64,000 nt of DNA. Source: Hymenolepis diminuta (lineage: Eukaryota > Platyhelminthes > Cestoda > Cyclophyllidea > Hymenolepididae). Below are positions 61,701 through 64,000 of the stretch, one piece after another. A program made the translations under genes and the position numbers. How positions within the stretch are numbered: position 1 is the stretch's first letter; the number at the start of each line of letters is the position of its first letter. The stretch is taken from assembly GCA_900708905.1 (NCBI GenBank), contig CAADRB010000008.1, positions 3,839,033 to 3,903,032 of the forward strand, read 5' to 3'. The notes beneath the pieces are model-generated. The model did not search any database and was not told the DNA's origin. It worked only from the letters and a program-made list of their open reading frames with translations.

Positions 61701-64000
61701 TTACTCCTGTCTTCAGTGTCACGAAATCGTTAGTTGGGGTGAACTATTGGGATATTTTTCCTTATACATTTATTTTCACTCATTTCAGAGTTCATTCTTC
61801 CCTACGGTTCGCAACACAGTTAACCTGGCTCCTTGATACTCACCAAACATCATCCGCCAAATCTTCCTATTCCAAAATCAATTTAAGCGCCATCAGCAAT
61901 GCTTTGCATTCCCTCAAACCAGTCTCGGTAAATTCTATTACGTCGTCTACCTCATCCACGGCTACAGCGGCTGTGGAAGTCGTCCAAGAGACATCCGGAC
62001 AGAAATCTTCCGTCCATGGTGGGTCCAGTAGTAGTTCTGACAGTCTCAATTGTCATGGGGATGACGAAGACAGCACTGAAAATGACAATGTATCAACGCC
62101 TAAAAAGTATGTTTTATCGGCTACTTGGATCATTTTGTGAGTGGTACATAAGAAATGTGAAGTAGATTTGGTGCCATTACTTATTGCGTCCTTTAAGTAT
62201 ATCTACTTAGATAGTTCTTTTAAGTAGTATATATTGGTATTATTGGGAAAAGTAAGGGCTATTGCGTCTGTGAATTGAGATCCAGCTGTTATGCTGTTTA
62301 CTGCCAATATTGTTACTCATTTGATCTTGAATCGCTCTCTCAACTACTTAAGTCTTTATGTAGGTGTATATAATGAGTATCTCATTTATCTTTTCACAGG
62401 AATGGCGGGTACTTTATTGGCAACGAGCCTCTTGGGGAGGTGACTACTAAGAAAAATGGGGCGATGATTTCACCTCCGCTTGCTGATAGGGGTGATCAAC
62501 TGACTAAACACAAACGAGCGGCTTCTGCTATAACCTGTATGTTTGTATTTACCTAATTACTATCATAACCTGATATCATCTATTAGCTTATTTACTAGCT
62601 GTTCGTGTTCTGTTTGTTGTAGACGTGTTTATTGGGGCATTAGAGGAGCATTGGTATGGATAGTTGTATATGACTTAGCCTCTTCGTTTTCTTTAAAAGT
62701 GGTTTTAAAAACAACTCAGTTCTCATCTATATTAACAGTGATGAAGTAAGAGACTAAAAATACCTTGTATAACATTTTAAGCTTGTGCTAAAAATACGCT
62801 TAAAATTGGTAGGCGTACAACTTTCAATATGATGTTTGCTGAAGGGTTGGAGAAGTGAAATTTGAAATAAACTGATTCTCTGAAAAGGGAGAATTTCCCA
62901 CTGTTGAAGTTTTTCTTCGCAGCTTGAGATATTTGGGAAGTTGAGTTCTGTTAGAGTTTAAATCTGATTTCTTTTTGGAGATTTTGGCACTTGAATCGCC
63001 GCCCGGCTTTCATTACTGCATACCTGTAACATTTTGGAAACTACGTGTTAAATCTCAGTAGACTCCAGGAAGAACATGTTCGGTCTAGATCATACATTAT
63101 ATCGTGTCAATTATAAATAATTAGGTAGACAGACTAGGTACAGTTTAGGACAGAGAGAGGTCAATCATTCTCAGTCTGCTGTCTCACTGGGAGTTTACCA
63201 TATGATCCGGCACTGAAATCCCGGAGATCTTCATTCGTTTTTAATGCCTTCTCAAAATTCAAGATATGTGAAATAGTTGAGATCTTTCAAAACCCTTTAG
63301 TATGGAACCACATTTAATTATTCTTAATTAAACTTATATTTAAGGTAATAACGCGCTTTTGCATTACTTGACTAATTTCTCAGGTGCTGTAGGATGGATG
63401 TGCAGGGTAATTGGGAAGTTTCATTTGAGATATGTAGGCATTCTTCCGCAGATTCTTAAATCGCTCGGAACTCTTTTATAGAAGCTGTGACTGAGTTCTG
63501 CGTGAAAGTTTTTTTCCGGCCTCCGTATATACCTCTCTAATAATCAAACACCATTTTCGCACTCTGCCAACCGAGTTTCGAGCTTTATAGCAAACTGATA
63601 AATTGGTGTGCTCTTGAGCATTTAAACGTATTGAGAACTTTGTGGCAAGTTATTTTTCAATCATCTTGTGGATGGACAGACTATCTCTGTAGAACCTCAA
63701 AAACAGTTTCCATTAGATAAGGTATTCGAATTTGTAGTATATGGAATCGCCGTTAATACTCAAATAATGGTAAATGTATTCTTTCTGGCAGTCTGATTCC
63801 TCTTTTTTGTGTAAGTTCTTTTATAACACTACGTCACATCGGTTTGGAATAATTTGGATTGCATTTCGCAATTAATTGGTTTTGGTTTGTGTGGGTGTAT
63901 TTCCATCTCTATGAGTAGTAGTTGCTAAGCCATTTAAATGACGTTTAAATATTGTTGATGTAATTTCAGGAGCTCATAGTAGATGAAGTTTTGATTTTAA
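55388..64000 (+). CDS. PI4KB: Phosphatidylinositol 4-kinase beta, N-terminal half, partial
   Basis: Type III PI 4-kinase makes PtdIns4P, chiefly at the Golgi. Seven exons join in phase: 55415 (ATG)-55718, 56599-56716, 58476-58576, 59083-59194, 61789-62106, 62400-62536 and 62623-62653, about 373 residues. The lipid kinase unique/helical region is diagnostic: LFRFIDSSVFTVHHAMQYLF, then RRLFACRTNEVDFYLPQIL and LLPYLSYR. These correspond to the animal PI4KB segments LLRLFESKLFDI, NRLFCFRNEDVDFYLPQLL and PYIVHR. A Ser-rich, acidic linker follows, as in the human protein. The N-terminal extension is shorter than in vertebrates. The catalytic kinase domain lies past the window edge. The ATG at 55415 is the first in-frame Met after a possible acceptor at 55387, which suggests a 5' UTR intron. 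An undetected exon between exons 2 and 3 is possible. Confidence 0.85.
56599..56716 (+). CDS. PI4KB: PI4KB exon 2 (EVDFYLPQ motif)
   Basis: The acceptor is ttttgcag at 56598. The exon reads RRLFACRTNEVDFYLPQILV, then LFQQCDE and LLPYLSYR, and ends CG|GTCAGT. EVDFYLPQ is the most conserved string of the PI4KB helical region and identifies the gene. Phases match exons 1 and 3. Confidence 0.88.
57045..57230 (+). repeat. tRNA-derived SINE-like element (family 2), copy 2
   Basis: Shares CATCGGCGCAAATCCAGTG with CATCGGCGCACATCCAGTG in the 60775-60945 copy, followed by a GTGCAATGTTAATCGTACCG block like GAGTGTTCAACCACACTGG. The box B region is degraded in this copy. Confidence 0.5.
58476..58576 (+). 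CDS. PI4KB: PI4KB exon 3
   Basis: The acceptor is aatttgcag at 58475 and the donor G|GTCAGC at 58577. In the frame required by both neighbours it reads RLQRLRSEFKSLLIAQNLV with LTSLSGLIQ. This is plausibly the helical segment equivalent to the human CRQSINFSLQCALLLGAY stretch. A second open frame (SSHSPKSSSYQLIRSNSR) exists but does not join exon 4 without a stop. Confidence 0.65.
59083..59194 (+). CDS. PI4KB: PI4KB exon 4
   Basis: The acceptor is cgctctag at 59082 and the donor AG|GTACTG at 59195. It reads IYVKSRIGPLFSSDVDKK and RSPSPSGSVTRVTTPER, a basic, Ser/Pro-rich linker of the kind that follows the helical domain. Phases match exons 3 and 5. Confidence 0.7.
60775..60945 (+). repeat. 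tRNA-derived SINE-like element (family 2), copy 3
   Basis: The best-preserved copy. GTCACGGGCTAGATTCCC is two changes from a consensus pol III box B (GGTTCGATTCC), and is followed by CATCGGCGCACATCCAGTG, then AACCACACTGGTTAA and TACCCAAGATGAGC, all shared with 21775-21995. Insertion within an intron in sense orientation fits a SINE. Confidence 0.6.
61440..61680 (+). repeat. Dispersed repeat family 4, copy 3
   Basis: Contains AATTGGAAGATTTCAGTC (matches 53122-53140), TTGGAGCTTAGCTTTCCAGG (matches 52710-52730) and CTGATTGCAGAAGGTGT (matches 52830-52850). The order of the blocks defines the family layout. It sits just before PI4KB exon 5. Confidence 0.5.
61789..62106 (+). CDS. PI4KB: PI4KB exon 5 (Ser-rich linker)
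   Basis: The acceptor is catttcag at 61788 and the donor AA|GTATGT at 62107. It encodes a long Ser/Thr/Ala-rich linker ending in an acidic stretch (HGDDEDSTENDNVSTPKK), matching the Ser-rich then acidic NEDEELSSST-type region of animal PI4KB. The opposite strand is also open at 61867-62049, an antisense shadow. Confidence 0.75.
62400..62536 (+). CDS. PI4KB: PI4KB exon 6
   Basis: The acceptor is ttttcacag at 62399 and the donor T|GTATGT at 62537. It reads NGGYFIGNEPLGEVTTKKNG, then ISPPLADRGDQLTKHKRAA, continuing the linker. Phases match exons 5 and 7. Confidence 0.7.
62623..62653 (+). CDS. PI4KB: PI4KB micro-exon 7 (31 nt)
   Basis: The acceptor is gttgtag at 62622 and the donor TG|GTATGG at 62654. 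In phase with exon 6 it reads YVFIGALEEH. FIGAL fits the FIKSLM position that opens the conserved block after the linker in animal PI4KB. An in-frame stop follows shortly if it is not spliced. The next exon was not identified with confidence. Confidence 0.5.
62820..63510 (+). repeat. Dispersed repeat family 4, copies 4 and 5 (partial), in PI4KB intron
   Basis: The segment around 62920-63000 (TTGAGATATTTGGGAAGTTG, then TTCTGTTAGAGTTTAAATC) matches 53215-53270. A weaker related stretch at about 63400-63510 has AATTGGGAAGTTTCATTTGA. The remainder to the window end is AT-rich intron, in which I could not identify the next PI4KB exon. Confidence 0.35.

Larger units (their letters stand above)
59195..61788 (+). 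other. PI4KB intron 4 (2.6 kb)
   Basis: The largest intron seen. It contains a family 2 SINE-like copy (60775-60945) and a family 4 copy (61440-61680). A possible third box B trace (AGTCGATTCCCGCC near 59809) is too short to call. Open frames within it are incidental. Confidence 0.55.

Noticed and set aside
61867..62049. Minus-strand frame opposite PI4KB exon 5
   Set aside because: Antisense shadow of a Ser-rich coding exon.
63383..63412. Possible PI4KB exon 8 after tttctcag, in phase with exon 7
   Set aside because: The translated residues (WCCRMDVQ) do not resemble the conserved block expected there, and the segment lies beside a repeat.
1..64000. tRNA, rRNA and CRISPR candidates
   Set aside because: No cloverleaf with paired boxes A and B, no rRNA core sequence and no regularly spaced direct repeats were seen. 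A covariance-model search would be needed to exclude diverged RNAs.

Overview
The window looks like animal nuclear DNA, probably from a flatworm or a related lophotrochozoan. It is strongly AT-rich, and its genes are split by GT-AG introns of about 90 nt to 2.6 kb, with some very short exons. Most of the rest is old, decayed transposon sequence. There is a run of 11 Ns at 47161-47171. No operons, CRISPR array, rRNA gene or intact tRNA gene were seen. The flatworm assignment is an inference and rests on no single diagnostic gene.

Two genes are well supported. The first, at 3540-5220 on the + strand, is a complete three-exon gene with a TATA box upstream and a poly(A) signal downstream. It encodes a secreted precursor of about 105 residues: a signal peptide, an acidic helical spacer, then an 11-residue peptide (ALDYLYGGVRY) between a KR and an RKRR cleavage site. 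This is the architecture of a neuropeptide or prohormone, and I cannot assign it to a named family. The second, from about 55388 to the right edge on the + strand, is the N-terminal half of phosphatidylinositol 4-kinase beta. Seven phase-compatible exons were found, including one of 31 nt; the kinase domain lies beyond the window.

Between them are about 50 kb of gene-poor DNA. The recognisable parts are a decayed Ty3/gypsy pol remnant (about 38520-39720), a dead cecropia/SETMAR-type mariner with both terminal inverted repeats still visible (48995-50280), and several dispersed repeat families seen two or more times here. Family 1 is the commonest, with at least six copies in both orientations; one is split by a GC-richer insert holding the assembly gap. 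Family 2 looks like a tRNA-derived SINE. Families 3 to 6 are only recognised by mutual similarity within the window, and families 2 and 4 have invaded PI4KB introns.

A weaker possibility is a micro-exon-style gene or gene remnant on the + strand at about 44.9-48.7 kb, where short, acidic, coding-like segments with good splice donors chain in phase. It is reported as a hypothesis.
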